Shown in pieces: positions 33,061 through 45,077 of a stretch of DNA of 64,000 nt (its first letter is position 1; each line of letters begins with the position of its first letter). The notes below the pieces were generated by a model. That model was given only the letters and a program-made list of their open reading frames with translations, did no database searches and had not been told where the DNA came from. This DNA comes from Acytostelium subglobosum LB1 (Eukaryota > Evosea > Eumycetozoa > Acytosteliales > Acytosteliaceae): positions 1 through 64,000 of the forward strand of contig NW_012236494.1 of assembly GCF_000787575.1 (NCBI RefSeq), in the 5' to 3' direction. A program made the translations under genes and the position numbers.

Positions 33061-34526
33061 TTAACTGTTCATTGTATGATTGAACAAATTCATTTGTTTA
33101 TTTGTTTGAACAAACAAATAAACAAACAAACGAACGAAAGAATGATGAAGTTGGATAATATATAATTATCTTGGTCCATTATCCACAAGTTGCTTGCACA
33201 ACCCACCATCATCGGTAAATATATATATTATAATTTGATAAACATCGATTGGATCATGGTTTAGACGAGTATTATTACTTTGATCATGAACAACCAGTGT
33301 CATTTAGTTCGATCTACACCGCATCTTGGATAGTTTGTTTAAGATATTTATAAAACTATGGAGTGTTTCAGAGGTTTGCATTCAATCACAACCATTTGTT
33401 TGGTTTTGTTGTGGTTTTTGTTTTGTTTTGTTTGTTTTTTTGATGAGAAACAGATGGATGATACGTTNGCGTTATTGTTGGTTNGTTTGGTTAGGCTCAG
33501 GGCAGGATGCCCCGCCAACCAATGATGGATGTAGATGGGTGGGCACCACCTTCCCATCCAGGTGGAGTATCACCGCTGGGTGTGGAGACTTGTGACTTGT
33601 TGTTGTTCTCTGTTGTTTGGTATGGTGTCTGGCTGGCTAGCTGGCTGGCTCCATTCACTCACTCCACTCATTCATTTCATTTAGATAAACTTGGTCTCAA
33701 AGCCCATGTCACATAACACACGAGTCCTATGACTCCTTGTGAGATAGATAGAAACTACATCCCTTCAATCAACAAGTCAGTCAACAACAACAACAGCAGC
33801 AGGCCACAATCAATAGACATCATCATTTAGGGTAGGTTCAAGCCTCAAGTATAAGACTGTGTGTCATTGTCTGATTGATTGATTGAATGAGTGAGTGTGT
33901 CTCTTCAGAGACCATCACATTATGTTATAAACACACACACAAATACAATAAGACACACACACACACACAACACATAACAAAGACAGTTCGTCATTATTGA
34001 TCGTCTTTATCTCAAAAGTGGTGACCCATCCATTCATCCAACCATCCACACCTCAATCCCAAACATTGCCAACAACACAACACCCACCACCCCCTCATAC
34101 ACACACACACACAAACAGAGACACACCACAATCGACTTGGACAAAAATCCACATCTCCATCCTAATACTTGAGTTCTTATTGTTGTTATTGCTTGGTATC
34201 CTTCCTTTGTCCATTATAACATATTTATATATATCTGTGTTTATGTTTATACATATACATATACATAGGTGGACCTCCAACCAATACACAACAGACATAT
34301 TAGAGACAGAATAGACAGATAAACAGAATAGAATAGATAGATATATAGAGACATAGTTATTCTGACTTTGGTTGATAATCAATCCTCCAGCCAACATCTT
34401 GTAGATATAGATAAACAGGACCAAGTTATATCGATATAATATATATATAGTGCGTTGGAACAACAACAACAACAACAACAACAACAGTAGTGTTGCCAAC
34501 AACAACATTATCAAATACCATTCAAT
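33061..34526. other. Gene-poor 1.4 kb region
   Basis: No supported gene. It contains two N bases (33469, 33484), a GC-rich patch at 33486-33660 with hairpins, a TGAT repeat at 33870-33885, a (CA)n tract at 33940-33970, and CAA repeats at 34460-34485 in the RasGEF leader. The N bases and low-complexity tracts make assembly errors possible. Confidence 0.4.
33487..33522. repeat. Imperfect long hairpin in a GC-rich patch
   Basis: The arms pair as TTGGTT/AACCAA, GGC/GCC and GGGCA/TGCCC around a GGA loop, with small internal bulges. A second possible stem (CCACC/GGTGG) lies at about 33545-33565. It may be part of a structured RNA; there is no match to a known class. Confidence 0.35.
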
Positions 34527-37500
34527 ATGTCAGATCTACAAGGTATGTCCATTTGGCATGTGGTTTGGATTTCATGGACACAAGTCACAATCCATGGATC
34601 AATCAACTCGACGACTAACATTATTAATCGACTGACAGAGAAACAAGTGATCGATTGGATCTTTCAATTGACCAAGACAAAGGTATCACATCCGATTTGT
34701 GAACCTCTAAAGACAGGTCTTGTATTATGCAAGTATGTAGTATAGAGTACAATACAGTACAGTAGAGTGGAGTGGAATGGATAACTAACCAACATGGAAC
34801 AGACTATTGAATACAGTAAAGCCAAATACAGTTAGGAAGACCAATCCAAATCTATCGCAATATGCTCAACGAGTAAGTTCATGATCGATCATGTGACAGA
34901 CACGTGACCTAGTTACCCCCGACTAACACCTGACTCCGACTTGTCCACCCACGCACGTACCAACAGGAGAACTTGACTAGCTTTGTCAAGGGTTGCGAGA
35001 GCTTAAACTTCAACCATGACGAACTGCTACGACTGCCCGACCTTGTTTCCGAAGACAAGGAGGCCGTAGTCGTCAGGATATTGTTCGCATTGATGAAGCA
35101 TTGCGAGAAGATGAATGGAGGCTCTCCGCCACAGGCGAATGGCGCCAACACACTCAGTAGCAGCGGCAATAACTTTACACCTTCGAACAAGGTTTCGCGG
35201 AACCTTCCACCGGCGCCAGCGCCCTCAATGTCGACATCGCCGCCTCCGCCACCTTTGCACCAGACGGGTGGCAGCAACATCCCTGCGCCGCCACCCTTGA
35301 TGCCGCTGAGCCAGCTCAAGACAACAAAGTCGAGAATATTCAAACAGCCGGCGTCCAACGCCATCCAGACAATGCTGCAGACGTCCGAACCCGGTCAATC
35401 CACGTCGCCGCCTACCTCCACACAACCACAGACCCTGTCGCCACGCACCAAGGAGAACAACAATGCCCAGGCCGACTTGGGCGTATCCAAGCCGCCACTG
35501 CCTCCCCGAACAGCCACCAAAGTATCATTTAGCGACCCGGACAACATGGCCTCGTCGCCGCCCACATCATCATTGAACAGCAGCTTCAACCAGGAGTACA
35601 ACATGGTCGACGATGACTCGCCCAACGAGCTGAGCAACAGCGGCTACTGCAAGACTCAGAAGGATCGCCACTCGCCGCCCCTCCAGCCACCATCGGGCAA
35701 CAGCCTGGACCGTTCACAATCGTTCCCTGGGGGAAATGACTCGTCATTCTCCGACTCGATCAAGAAGCCCCGCTCGAGCACCAAGCAGCGCATCGAGAAG
35801 TTCTTTAGCAAGACATCGTCCACAATCACAAAGAGCTCGGGACGTCTGCCCACGTCGACGGGTTCGTCGCCGGGCCAGCCATCCAGCCCTTCATACCTGG
35901 CAAACTCGCGCGGCACATCCAAAAGGACACCGCGCGAGATCGAGATCGAGGTGGAGAACGACCACTACTTCAATGGCCAGACCGCTGTGTCTGGCGGCGG
36001 CTACAACGACGCGCCATACGAGATGGACATTGGCATTGAGGACATGACACTGAGCAACAACAGTGCGCCCGACATTGCACCCGACGAGCTGTCCAAACTC
36101 ATCAGCCAGATGGAGTCGCTGTACAAAGATCGCAAGATACTCAAGGAGCGAATCAACTTCACGTACCCCGAGAAGTACCGATCGCTGCTGTCCTACGACA
36201 CGCTGCTGCAGCAGGAGAAGTCTCCGACCTTTGCCAATCCGGCATTCATGGCGCTGGCGCCCAAGGCACAAGCCGAGGTTTGTCGTCGCGAGGAGCGCCG
36301 TTTGCTGTCCGAGATCTTCACGCTCAAGAACGTGCTCAACATTGTCGAAGAGAACAAGGCGCTGCAGATACGCACGGAAGAGATGCAAAAAATGGTCGAC
36401 ACACTGATCGTCGAGAAGAAGGCGTTGAACGCGCGCTACAACGAGATCCTGGCGTCCAAGGCCAAGTCGGAGGCGGACCGCGTCGAGGAGGAGGGCATCA
36501 TCATCACCGAGGTGGATGGCAAGCGCGAGAACATCAAGGGTGGCACGACGGACAAGCTGATCGAGCGTCTCTACAACAAGAACATCATTGGCTCAGTGTC
36601 GGGCTACGTCGACATCTTCCTGCTGACATATCGCTCATTCACCACGTCCAAGTACGTGCTGGAGAAGCTGACCAAGACGTACAATGACAACACGACAGAG
36701 ATTGTCGGACAGGACCCCGAGAAGCAGTTCCTCGTCGAACAGGAGAACCTTGGCAAGAAGAAGATCCGTCTGAGAATCTGTAACTTCCTGAAGCGATGGG
36801 TCGATGTCTTCTTCCACGACTTTGATGCCGAGTTGCTCCATGAATACGAAGTGTTCATCACCAAATGTAAAGACGAGGCCTTGAACAAGTTGTTGAAGGC
36901 AACATTGAACAAGCAGGTATGTACTGTACAGGAGCGAGTGGCATCAATCAATCAATCAATCACTAACACACGTACCATCATTAGTTGACAGGAGCAGGAA
37001 TGACAAAGACAGCAACGTTTGGAGTACCACCTCCACCACCTTTATTACCGAGAATACCTATTGTATCATTGATTGATGATGTGGACCCACAGGAGATAGC
37101 GAGACAGCTGACGATCATCGAGTTTGACATGTTCAAACAGATTGCCAGCAAGGAGTTGCTGTCGCTGTCGTGGCAAAAGAGCGACAAGGAGACGAGGTCG
37201 CCCAACCTGCTCAAGATGATCTACCGCTTCAACGAGGTGAGCAACTGGGTGGTCACGACCATCGTCAAGGAGAACAACCTGAAGAAGCGTGGACAGAACC
37301 TCAAGAAGTTTGTCAAGCTGACGGAGGAGCTGCGCAAGCTGAACAACTTCAACTGCGTCTTTGTCATCGTGTCCGCCCTACACTCGGCCTCTGTAAATAG
37401 ACTCCAGAAGACGTGGAGCGAGATCTCCAAGCAGCAGCAGAAGCAGTTTGAGGAGTTTGTCACGTTGACTTCGCCCAATCTGTCGTTCGCCGCGTATCGC

Positions 37501-37886
37501 GAGCAGCTGCACAACTCGAACCCGCCTTGCATCCCCTACCTTGGCGTGCATCTCTCCGACCTAACCTTCATCGAAGAAGGCAATCCAGACAAGCTGGAAA
37601 ATGGCTTTGTCAACTTCTTCAAATGCAGGATGGTAGCAGAGGTCATCAAAGAAATACAACAATATCAACAGGTAAGTCCATTCGTTCAATCAATCAATTA
37701 ATCAACGATCACTAACACTCAATCCATCACCAATCCACCACCAATCCATCACCATTCCAGTCTCCTTACAATTTACAAGTTGTTCCAGAGGTGGCTGCAG
37801 GACTACAAGGTCATAAGATAGTGTCTGAGGGCGATTGCTTCAAGCTGTCTTTGACCGCAGAGCCAAGAGAATCGATATCATATTAG
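34527..37886 (+). CDS. Ras guanine-nucleotide exchange factor with calponin-homology domain
   Basis: Six exons (34527-34542, 34639-34732, 34803-34872, 34967-36916, 36985-37671 and 37761-37886), 980 residues. It activates Ras-type GTPases. An N-terminal CH domain (EKQVIDWIFQL through FVKGCESLNFNHDELLRLPD) covers roughly residues 6-110 and could bind actin. A long Ser/Pro/Asn-rich linker follows, then a coiled coil near 440-540. RasGEF_N starts near 585 (GTTDKLIERLYNKNI, DIFLLTYRSF), and the catalytic CDC25 domain spans about 730-960 (DPQEIARQLTIIEFDMFKQI, NCVFVIVSALHSASVNRL, CIPYLGVHLSDLTFIEEGNP). CH-RasGEF fusions are characteristic of dictyostelids. The first coding exon is only 16 nt. Introns 4 and 5 carry CAAT repeats in sense. 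Confidence 0.93.
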
Positions 37887-38200
37887 AGAGAGTTGAGTTT
37901 GTGACCCCGCGGACTAAGGACTGGCCTCATGACCCAGTCCTAAGCCTCAGCCTCAGCCTCAGCCTCAATACCAACAACAACACAATCAAACAAAACCCTA
38001 TGTACACTTGAGAAGTAGCAGCTACAAGCTTCTTGAAAGAAAGGATGAAGAAGATAAAGCTATGATTCGTTTATTTATTTATATATTTAACTAAGTATTG
38101 TTTGTTATCCTATTGCTACTACTACATCATCCATCCCATCAATCTATCAATCATACAAGGTCCAGTCTCTAGTCTCTCCATGACCATCACTCTCACTACA
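37887..38200. other. Convergent spacer, 314 bp
   Basis: 3' flanks of RasGEF (plus) and the LRR gene (minus). It includes a short tandem of GCCTCA units at 37943-37968. No gene. Confidence 0.5.
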
Positions 38201-39433
38201 TCATATTGTAGGAAGATAGATGTTGAGAGATGGATACTGCAAGAGAGTGTCCACGTCGAACTTGTCAAACTTGGAATGACTTAGGTTGAGAGTATGCAGA
38301 TGTTGGAGGATGTGAGCGTCACTGATGATGTATGTGAGGAATGTCCATGACATGGTGCCCTCTTGATGCGAGAGATCAAGATCGCGCAGATTGGTCGTGT
38401 ACTCCATGATCTTGCGTAGTATGGGCTCCTTGAAGTTGCAGCCGGCGATCGACAATGATTGCAGGTTGGCCAGATACTTGTAGGTCTTGGTGTCGAGCGA
38501 CAGCGCCTGAGGACAGTACGAGATGTCCAGCGAGGTGAGGCGCTTGGCCTCGGCCAGGATCTTTTGCAGCTCCGAGTCGGTGAGGTTGGACGCGGCGATC
38601 GACAGCGACTGCAGGTGCGGACAGTTCTTGGCGCACTTGTAGAAGGAGGCCTCCTTGGCCTCGGGTCCCAGCCACGAGGCATTCAGATAGATCAGATGGC
38701 TGAACGCCAGATGCTTGGTACACGACGGCGTCAGCTTGCGATTGTGCGAGATGTCGAGGTAGGTGAGCGACGAGCACTTGGACAGCGACTTGATGGCGGC
38801 CTCGGTGATCATCTGGCAGCCGGCGATCGACAGGCTTTTCAGATTGGGATAGGTGTTGACGATGGACTGGATGGACTGATCGTTCGTGTTGGTGTAGTAC
38901 AGATTGATCGATTGCAGTTGAATGGCGGGGTTGGTCGCCAACACCTTTACAAAGTCATTGCTGATGCCTGTACAGAATGACAAGTTCAAATGTTGAAGAT
39001 GATCATACTTTGTCAAGAACTGTATCGATATATCAGTGATCCTAACCAAACCAGATAGATCTATTTCATTTATACGTGTTGTTGAGCTATTACCAACTCT
39101 TGTTGTTATACTATTATTGTTGTTATTGTTTGATTCTGTTGACATCTCTACATCTCCATCCGTCACTTGTTTGTTGCTGCTATTGGCATTTAATGGATTG
39201 TTGTTTAAGAATGGAGTTGTTGTATTTGAGTTGGCACCGGTGAGTATGAATACATCACCAAAGACTGAGAAGAATTGATCGTCTACCATATTCTTCCTCT
39301 TTGCCAACGCAACAAACTCCTCTCTAATCTCTGGTATCTCATAGATTGTTGTTATATTCTTTGGTATATTCTCTCTATGTCTCAATAAATAATTGAAACA
39401 ATATTGTTTTAATGTTTGTACTCTATCCATCAT
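38201..39433 (-). CDS. Leucine-rich-repeat protein (FBXL/ZYG11-like layout)
   Basis: Single exon, 410 residues. Residues 1-60 (LKQYCFNYLLRHRENIPKNI then LPEI-like helices) resemble the short helical box that opens LRR adaptor proteins of ubiquitin ligases such as ZYG11/ZER1. A Thr/Asn-rich linker precedes about nine cysteine-type LRRs (HLQHLNLSFCTGISNDF, NLKSLSIAGCQMITEAAIKS, LTYLDISHNRKLTPSC, LQSLSIAGCNFKEPILRKI). No kinase, GTPase or canonical F-box was found. A role as a substrate adaptor is inference from layout only. Confidence 0.7.
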   Translation of the reverse strand: MMDRVQTLKQYCFNYLLRHRENIPKNITTIYEIPEIREEFVALAKRKNMVDDQFFSVFGDVFILTGANSNTTTPFLNNNPLNANSSNKQVTDGDVEMSTESNNNNNNSITTRVGNSSTTRINEIDLSGLVRITDISIQFLTKYDHLQHLNLSFCTGISNDFVKVLATNPAIQLQSINLYYTNTNDQSIQSIVNTYPNLKSLSIAGCQMITEAAIKSLSKCSSLTYLDISHNRKLTPSCTKHLAFSHLIYLNASWLGPEAKEASFYKCAKNCPHLQSLSIAASNLTDSELQKILAEAKRLTSLDISYCPQALSLDTKTYKYLANLQSLSIAGCNFKEPILRKIMEYTTNLRDLDLSHQEGTMSWTFLTYIISDAHILQHLHTLNLSHSKFDKFDVDTLLQYPSLNIYLPTI

Positions 39434-39837
39434 TGTCTCTTTATCTCTTTATCTCTATCTTTTGTATCTCTATCTCTTTGTGTTGATAGAGTCTAAATTA
39501 AATTTAAATGAATGATCATCTTCACACCTTTTTGAGATTTCAAGCACATCAAGTAAAGGATAAATTGAGTCCAAATTTAGGTTATTTATTCTTTGATCTT
39601 TGGAGTATGTACAAATTAATGATTGATATGTATAAACACAGGTCCTAAGGTCAATCCAATGAACATTATTTTGGTCAACATTGATAATTTTGGAAGTTCA
39701 TTTCCAAGAAGATATTTTGTTTTGTTATTAATATCAAGATTGGAAAGGACCACAACTTTGTTGATTGATTATTTTGAATCGACGCGCAATAATAATAGAT
39801 AGATAATACATACATATATATATAAATATCATATATT
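39434..39837. other. Divergent promoter region, 404 bp
   Basis: Between the LRR gene (minus) and the second ankyrin gene (plus). AT-rich, with TATATATATAT 15-30 bp before the ankyrin ATG. No gene. Confidence 0.5.
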
Positions 39838-42225
39838 ATGGATAAGATATTCAAACAAGTATTCAATAACAAAGTATTGATTAGATTGATATTTGATAAA
39901 CATGTACCATGTTTGAATAGACAATATTTATATAATTTGAAACAGTATTTTAAGAATTATCGTGATCGTGATGTACAAGATATGAAGTGTTTCAAATGGA
40001 ATCAATTGATTACTGTTTGGCTACGTTTTGTCAATACACATTTCTTGAAGGAAAGACAGAGTCCAAGACCTAACATACCTTGGTTACATCGTTATGATAA
40101 TTGTGATGTTGAATTTGAATCATTCGCATCATATCAAGGACACTGGTCAATCATCAAATACCTTCATCAACAACAACCAAAGATATTCAACACTATGATG
40201 GCATTGGACATTATGGCACTGGTTGGAAACATGGAGATGGTGAAATATCTACATCTTAAAGGTGCCCCTGCTTCAATCAATGCGATGGACAATGCCAAGA
40301 CATTGGAGATGATTCAATACCTTCATCAATATCGTACAGAGGGCTGTACAACCGCGGCAATGAACAATGCCTCGATGAATGGCCAACTCTCAATCGTTGA
40401 GTACCTTCATCAACATCGTACCGAGGGATGCACGACCGAGGCGATGGACCTGGCCGCAGAGAATGGACATTATGAAGTAGTGGACTTCTTGCAACGCAAC
40501 AGGAAAGAGGGATGCACTTCCAGGGCGATGGACGGGGCAGCCAGTGGCGGCCACCTCTCAATCGTACATTACCTCCACCAACACCGTGGTGAGGGCTGTA
40601 CAAAGAATGCTATTGATGGAGCTGCAGCCAATGGACATCTGGACGTGGTCAAGTTTCTTCAATTCAACAGATCAGAGGGACGCACCAAATTGGCAATCAA
40701 CTGGGCTGCAAAGGGTGGACATCTTGATGTGATCAAGTTCCTCAACGAGCAAAGTGAAGAGAAGGGAAGTAAGGCACTTGAGTGGGCTGCTTATGAAGGT
40801 CATTTGGACGTGGTCAAGTACATCAATGAAAATCTCAAGGGAGTGAGAAGGTGGGGCTCGATTGAAGTTGCTGCTGAAAATGGACATTTGGATTTAATTA
40901 AGTATCTTCACAAGGGATGTGATGAATATTGCTCAACAAAAGCCATGGACAAAGCTGCAAAGAATGGTCACTTAGACGTCATTAAGTACCTTATCGACAA
41001 TTGTTCTCATGGTTGCTCGGAGAAGGCTATCTCTGGAGCTGCATCATCAAGACATTTGGAGGTGATCAAGTATCTCCATCATCACATCTTTGATCACGAT
41101 CATTGTTGGACAGAGCTTGCGATGGTGAATGCAGCCGAGAAAGGTCATCTTGAAGTTGTCAAGTTCCTTCATAACAACAGGACGTTTGATAGTTATTTGA
41201 TGGAAGCAATCACATACGCCTCAAACAAAGGTCATCTCGACGTCGTGACCTTCTTACACACAAATCGGCCAAAAACAGAAACATGGAGTGATTATGCATT
41301 GGACCATGGTCATCTCAATGTCTTGGAGTATATGCATCAATATGGCAATTGGGAAGCCGAGGAAGCTTTGTCGAATGCTGCATCAAATGGCCACTTGGAC
41401 GTGGTCAAGTTCCTCCATCGTAATCGCACCGACATAGAATGTAGTTATCAAACCATTGACTTCGCAGCTCAAGGTGGCTACCTTGACACAATTAGGTATA
41501 TCCATCAGAATTATCCAAAGGATGATGCTACCTTCACTTCCGAAGCACTGGATGATGCTTTGGTTTATGGTCATGTGGATGTCCTTCAGTACCTCTGGAA
41601 TAGTTCAAGTGAGCGACCATCGGTATGGGCGCTAAGCAAAGTGGCGGAAGCAGGACACCTATCAATGCTGGACTTTTTGTTTAGCAATGGACATGGGGAT
41701 GACCATCCCGAGGAGTCTCTTTACAAAGCAGTGGAGGGAGGACACTTGGCCATAGTGATCTACTTCCACCTCTACTCCAAAGTCCAGTTTCACAGTGAAC
41801 TGATGGACGTTGCAGCAGACAGGAGGCATTTGAATGTGGTACAATTCTTACACTACAATCGAACAGATGGCTGCACCACTGATGCGATGGACAAAGCAGC
41901 AATGAATGGTGACATTGACACACTCAAGTTCCTTCATTTCAACCGTTCAGAGGGCTGCACATATGACGCGATGGACCAAGCGGCAATGGGTGGTTATTTG
42001 GAAGTTGTTCGATTCCTCGATGCCAACCGTACTGAAGGATGCTCAAAAGATGCAATTGGCTATGCCAGAGACGAAACAAGGAAACTGGATATTCTCCAGA
42101 AGCGCAAGGCAGCATATGGGTTCGCCCAGAAGCCTCCTTCAAATATCAACGAGCCACTAAAGTCCAAGAAGAGCAAATATATTGGCGCAAACAAACAAAC
42201 AGCAAGGAAAGTACAGAGACAATAA
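39838..42225 (+). CDS. Ankyrin-repeat protein, NRTEGCT type, full-length
   Basis: Single exon, 795 residues. The head (MDKIFKQVFNNKVLIRLIFD ... NRQYLYNLKQYFKNYRDRD) is the AT-rich, conserved start of this dictyostelid ankyrin class, with helices recalling an F-box-like fold. About 20 ankyrin units follow, many containing HLDVVKFLHxNRTEGCT. The basic tail (KSKKSKYIGANKQTARKVQRQ) parallels the tail of the paralogue at 12975-15053. It provides the reference showing that the other copy has lost its head. The stop codon overlaps an AATAAA. Convergent with the AFG2B-type gene, only 44 bp apart. Confidence 0.85.
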   Translation: MDKIFKQVFNNKVLIRLIFDKHVPCLNRQYLYNLKQYFKNYRDRDVQDMKCFKWNQLITVWLRFVNTHFLKERQSPRPNIPWLHRYDNCDVEFESFASYQGHWSIIKYLHQQQPKIFNTMMALDIMALVGNMEMVKYLHLKGAPASINAMDNAKTLEMIQYLHQYRTEGCTTAAMNNASMNGQLSIVEYLHQHRTEGCTTEAMDLAAENGHYEVVDFLQRNRKEGCTSRAMDGAASGGHLSIVHYLHQHRGEGCTKNAIDGAAANGHLDVVKFLQFNRSEGRTKLAINWAAKGGHLDVIKFLNEQSEEKGSKALEWAAYEGHLDVVKYINENLKGVRRWGSIEVAAENGHLDLIKYLHKGCDEYCSTKAMDKAAKNGHLDVIKYLIDNCSHGCSEKAISGAASSRHLEVIKYLHHHIFDHDHCWTELAMVNAAEKGHLEVVKFLHNNRTFDSYLMEAITYASNKGHLDVVTFLHTNRPKTETWSDYALDHGHLNVLEYMHQYGNWEAEEALSNAASNGHLDVVKFLHRNRTDIECSYQTIDFAAQGGYLDTIRYIHQNYPKDDATFTSEALDDALVYGHVDVLQYLWNSSSERPSVWALSKVAEAGHLSMLDFLFSNGHGDDHPEESLYKAVEGGHLAIVIYFHLYSKVQFHSELMDVAADRRHLNVVQFLHYNRTDGCTTDAMDKAAMNGDIDTLKFLHFNRSEGCTYDAMDQAAMGGYLEVVRFLDANRTEGCSKDAIGYARDETRKLDILQKRKAAYGFAQKPPSNINEPLKSKKSKYIGANKQTARKVQRQ

Positions 42226-42269
42226 ATATAATATAATGAGAAGTCATTCCATGTACAATATTGTCTTTA

Positions 42270-44881
42270 TTAACTCTTCCCAAGCAACGCCTTGTTAAAG
42301 TCCTCCATCGAGACAGTGCCAGACATTAGATCCCTTCGCATACAAATCAGTGTTGCCTCTTTACAAAGGTTCTCAATGTCTGCGCCACTATATCCAGGTG
42401 TCTGATTTGATTGATTGGTTTGATTGAATGGATGTTAGAAAGAAGGTATTGGAAAGACATATGTGACCTTACATTCTTGGCAATTGATTCCAAATCAACA
42501 CTATTATCCATTGGTATACCTCTTGTCTTGACCCCAAGGATCTTGGATCTGGTCATCACATCAGGGAGTGGCACTTCTAATATCTTGTCGAACCTCTCTG
42601 GTCTTAGAAGTGCTTTATCAATCATGTCCAACCTGTTTGTTGCACCCTGTGATGATTGGCATAGGTTGATGAGTATTGTATCTTGCCCTGTAGGATTGGA
42701 GGGAGGATGGGAGGAAAGTACTTACAACTACGATGACACCTTTTAGTTGCTCGACGCCATCCATCTCATTGAGGAATGTTGATAGGACCCTCGCTTGGAC
42801 ACTGTCGCCAGTGTCACCACTCTGTCTCTTTGACACAACGGCATCAATCTCATCAAAGAATATGATAGCTGGAGTTGATTGCCTTGCCTTCTTAAAGACA
42901 TTGCGAATGGTGGCCTCGGAATCACCTAGGTATGGCGAGAACACATTGGCACCACTCATCGTGAAGAATGATAGTTTGGAACTGTTGGCAATCGCTTTGA
43001 CCAAAGTGGTCTTTGAACAACCTGGTGGACCATGTAGTAGTATGCCTTTGGGTGGTGTGAGTCCAAGCCGCTGGTAGGCCTGTGAATGGAGCATTGGCCA
43101 CTCAATCGCCAGTTGTAACTCCTTCTTTATCGATTCTAGACCACCAATGTCGTCCCAAGTTACATTAGGCACCTCTCCCATCTGATTCTGGCCCCGAAGA
43201 AGGCTAGGAGGATTCAGACGCAGTGCCTCCCTAAAGTCATCCATTCGGATACAAGCTTTGGTATTGATTGTCGATTCCCTGTTGCTGTCGAACTTCTTCA
43301 TTGCAATGAATGCAGCATCCCTGCAAACTGACTGAAGGTTTGCTCCAACATATCCAACACATTCCTCAGCAAGTTGGTCTGAATGATGCGACGATTATTA
43401 GTACGAGCTACAGGTGTGCGACTTCAATTCAACATACCAATACTAAAGTCATCACCAATTGGTAGAGTCTTGGTGTAGACCTTAAGGATATCGACTCTCT
43501 GTGCCTTGTCTGGGACAGGGATCTCTAACTCACGGTCGAATCTTCCAGGTCGCCGCAGGGCTTGATCAACATTGTTTGGTCTGTTTGTTGCTGCAATCAC
43601 AACAAGATTTCCTCTGGACTCTATTCCGTCCATGAGTGTCAACAATTGTCCAACAACTCTTGATTCATTGTTTGATGCTTGTGATCTAGGTGGACATATA
43701 GTGTCCTAGGGTTGGATTGGTTGAACTCTATGTTAGACTGACTGATTGATTGATTGTTTGACACAATGAAACATACTATCTCATCGATGAATAGGACACA
43801 TGGCAATCCATTGTGATCGGCCACATAGTTGGTAGCTTGTTGGAAGAGACGCCGCAGATGTGCTTCAGTGTCACCAATGTATGTTCCACTGATCTTTGTG
43901 GCATCGACCGCAATCATATGTATGTTGTAGTATGTGCAGAGAGTTCGAACGAGGTGTGTCTTGCCCGTGCCTGGCTCTCCCTTGAGCAGGATACCCTTGG
44001 GTGGCTGTACGGCCAGATGTCGAAAGACTGGTCCAAAGATTATGGGAAACACAATCATCTCCTCGAGCAATGCAAAGTGACGATCCAATCCTCCAACTGC
44101 TATTGCGCCTGTGATGCACTTTGTTCGTCTACTGTCCAATGATCGCTTGGCACTATTTATATACTCTTCTATAGCACGATGTGATTGGCCGTCAGAGTGA
44201 TCATCAGTTGATGCATTTGTAATGTTGATTGCAGTTGATGAGTGAACCATTCCAATCTTGATGTTGTTATGTACACTGATGATCTTAAGAATGGGATGTT
44301 GGCAGTGACCTCCAATAGTGAATCCATTGCCAACTACTCTGTCCTTGAGTAATGCTTTGATCTGTCATGTTGAGCCGATCAATAAGTTAGTAAGTACATT
44401 GAGTTGATGAGCCAGCCATCAAACATACATGTTGATGAAGAGTCGATCGTGAGAAGGGTCTAAAGGCATCATGATCAAGTATCTCAACGTCTATGTTTGA
44501 TAGGATTGTGTTGAGATGATCGGCAGGGACAGCATGTATATTGATAATGCGCTCAACCTCATTGTGAGATGATGTAGGAGTGACTTGTTTGTTGTCAACA
44601 GTGCTATAGTCTTGTAACCAAATGAAAGGATTGCATTGAACGAATGTATCTTGAAAGATCTCTCTGTTTGTCCATACTTGTGCCAAGAACACTCTGGTCG
44701 ACAGTTGAACGAAGATCCATTGACCGATTGCAAGTGAATGTGACTTTATCAACTGCGTGGACATGTAGCAATGATGATCGATTGATTGCAACAACTGTTG
44801 TTGTGCATATACATCATTATCATCACCATCACTACTAGACAATGAGCATTGACCATGATAAGGTAATAAGTGTAGCATCAT
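42270..44881 (-). CDS. Tandem AAA ATPase of the AFG2B (SPATA5L1) type
   Basis: Six exons (44881-44429, 44361-43777, 43705-43438, 43378-42726, 42646-42473 and 42401-42270), 754 residues; human SPATA5L1/AFG2B has 753. AFG2-class ATPases remodel ribosome-maturation factors and, in animals, act in the 55LCC complex. A degenerate N-domain is followed by D1 with Walker A GEPGTGKTH and Walker B CVLFIDEI, second region of homology ATNRPNNVDQALRRPGRFDR, then D2 with the AFG2-diagnostic Walker A GPPGCSKTTLVKA, Walker B IIFFDEIDAV, and RPERFDKILEVPLPD. The C-terminal helix block GYSGADIENLCKEA is complete. A VCP-type protein would be longer and have GPPGCGKT in D2. The start Met is the first of a tandem pair. 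Confidence 0.88.
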
Positions 44882-45077
44882 TGTTGGGAATGAAGTTGAA
44901 TGAGAACAAACACAAGACTTCTCTTTTTTTATCCGTGGCTTTGTCCTGGCGACAAGTAATAATAAAGTCCGAATTCTCTCTTTATATAAGTGTAACTTCG
45001 GGTATGAATGAATATATATATATATAATAATTGTATATGTACTAGGGTAGTGCGCCGCTGCGGAGGGAAATCACTTG

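Noticed and set aside
33326-33595. 89-codon plus-strand frame in the gene-poor region
   Set aside because: Crosses two Ns and low-complexity T/G tracts; no recognisable content.
33940-33975. CA dinucleotide tract as an origin or regulatory element
   Set aside because: Simple repeat with no further signal; common in such genomes.
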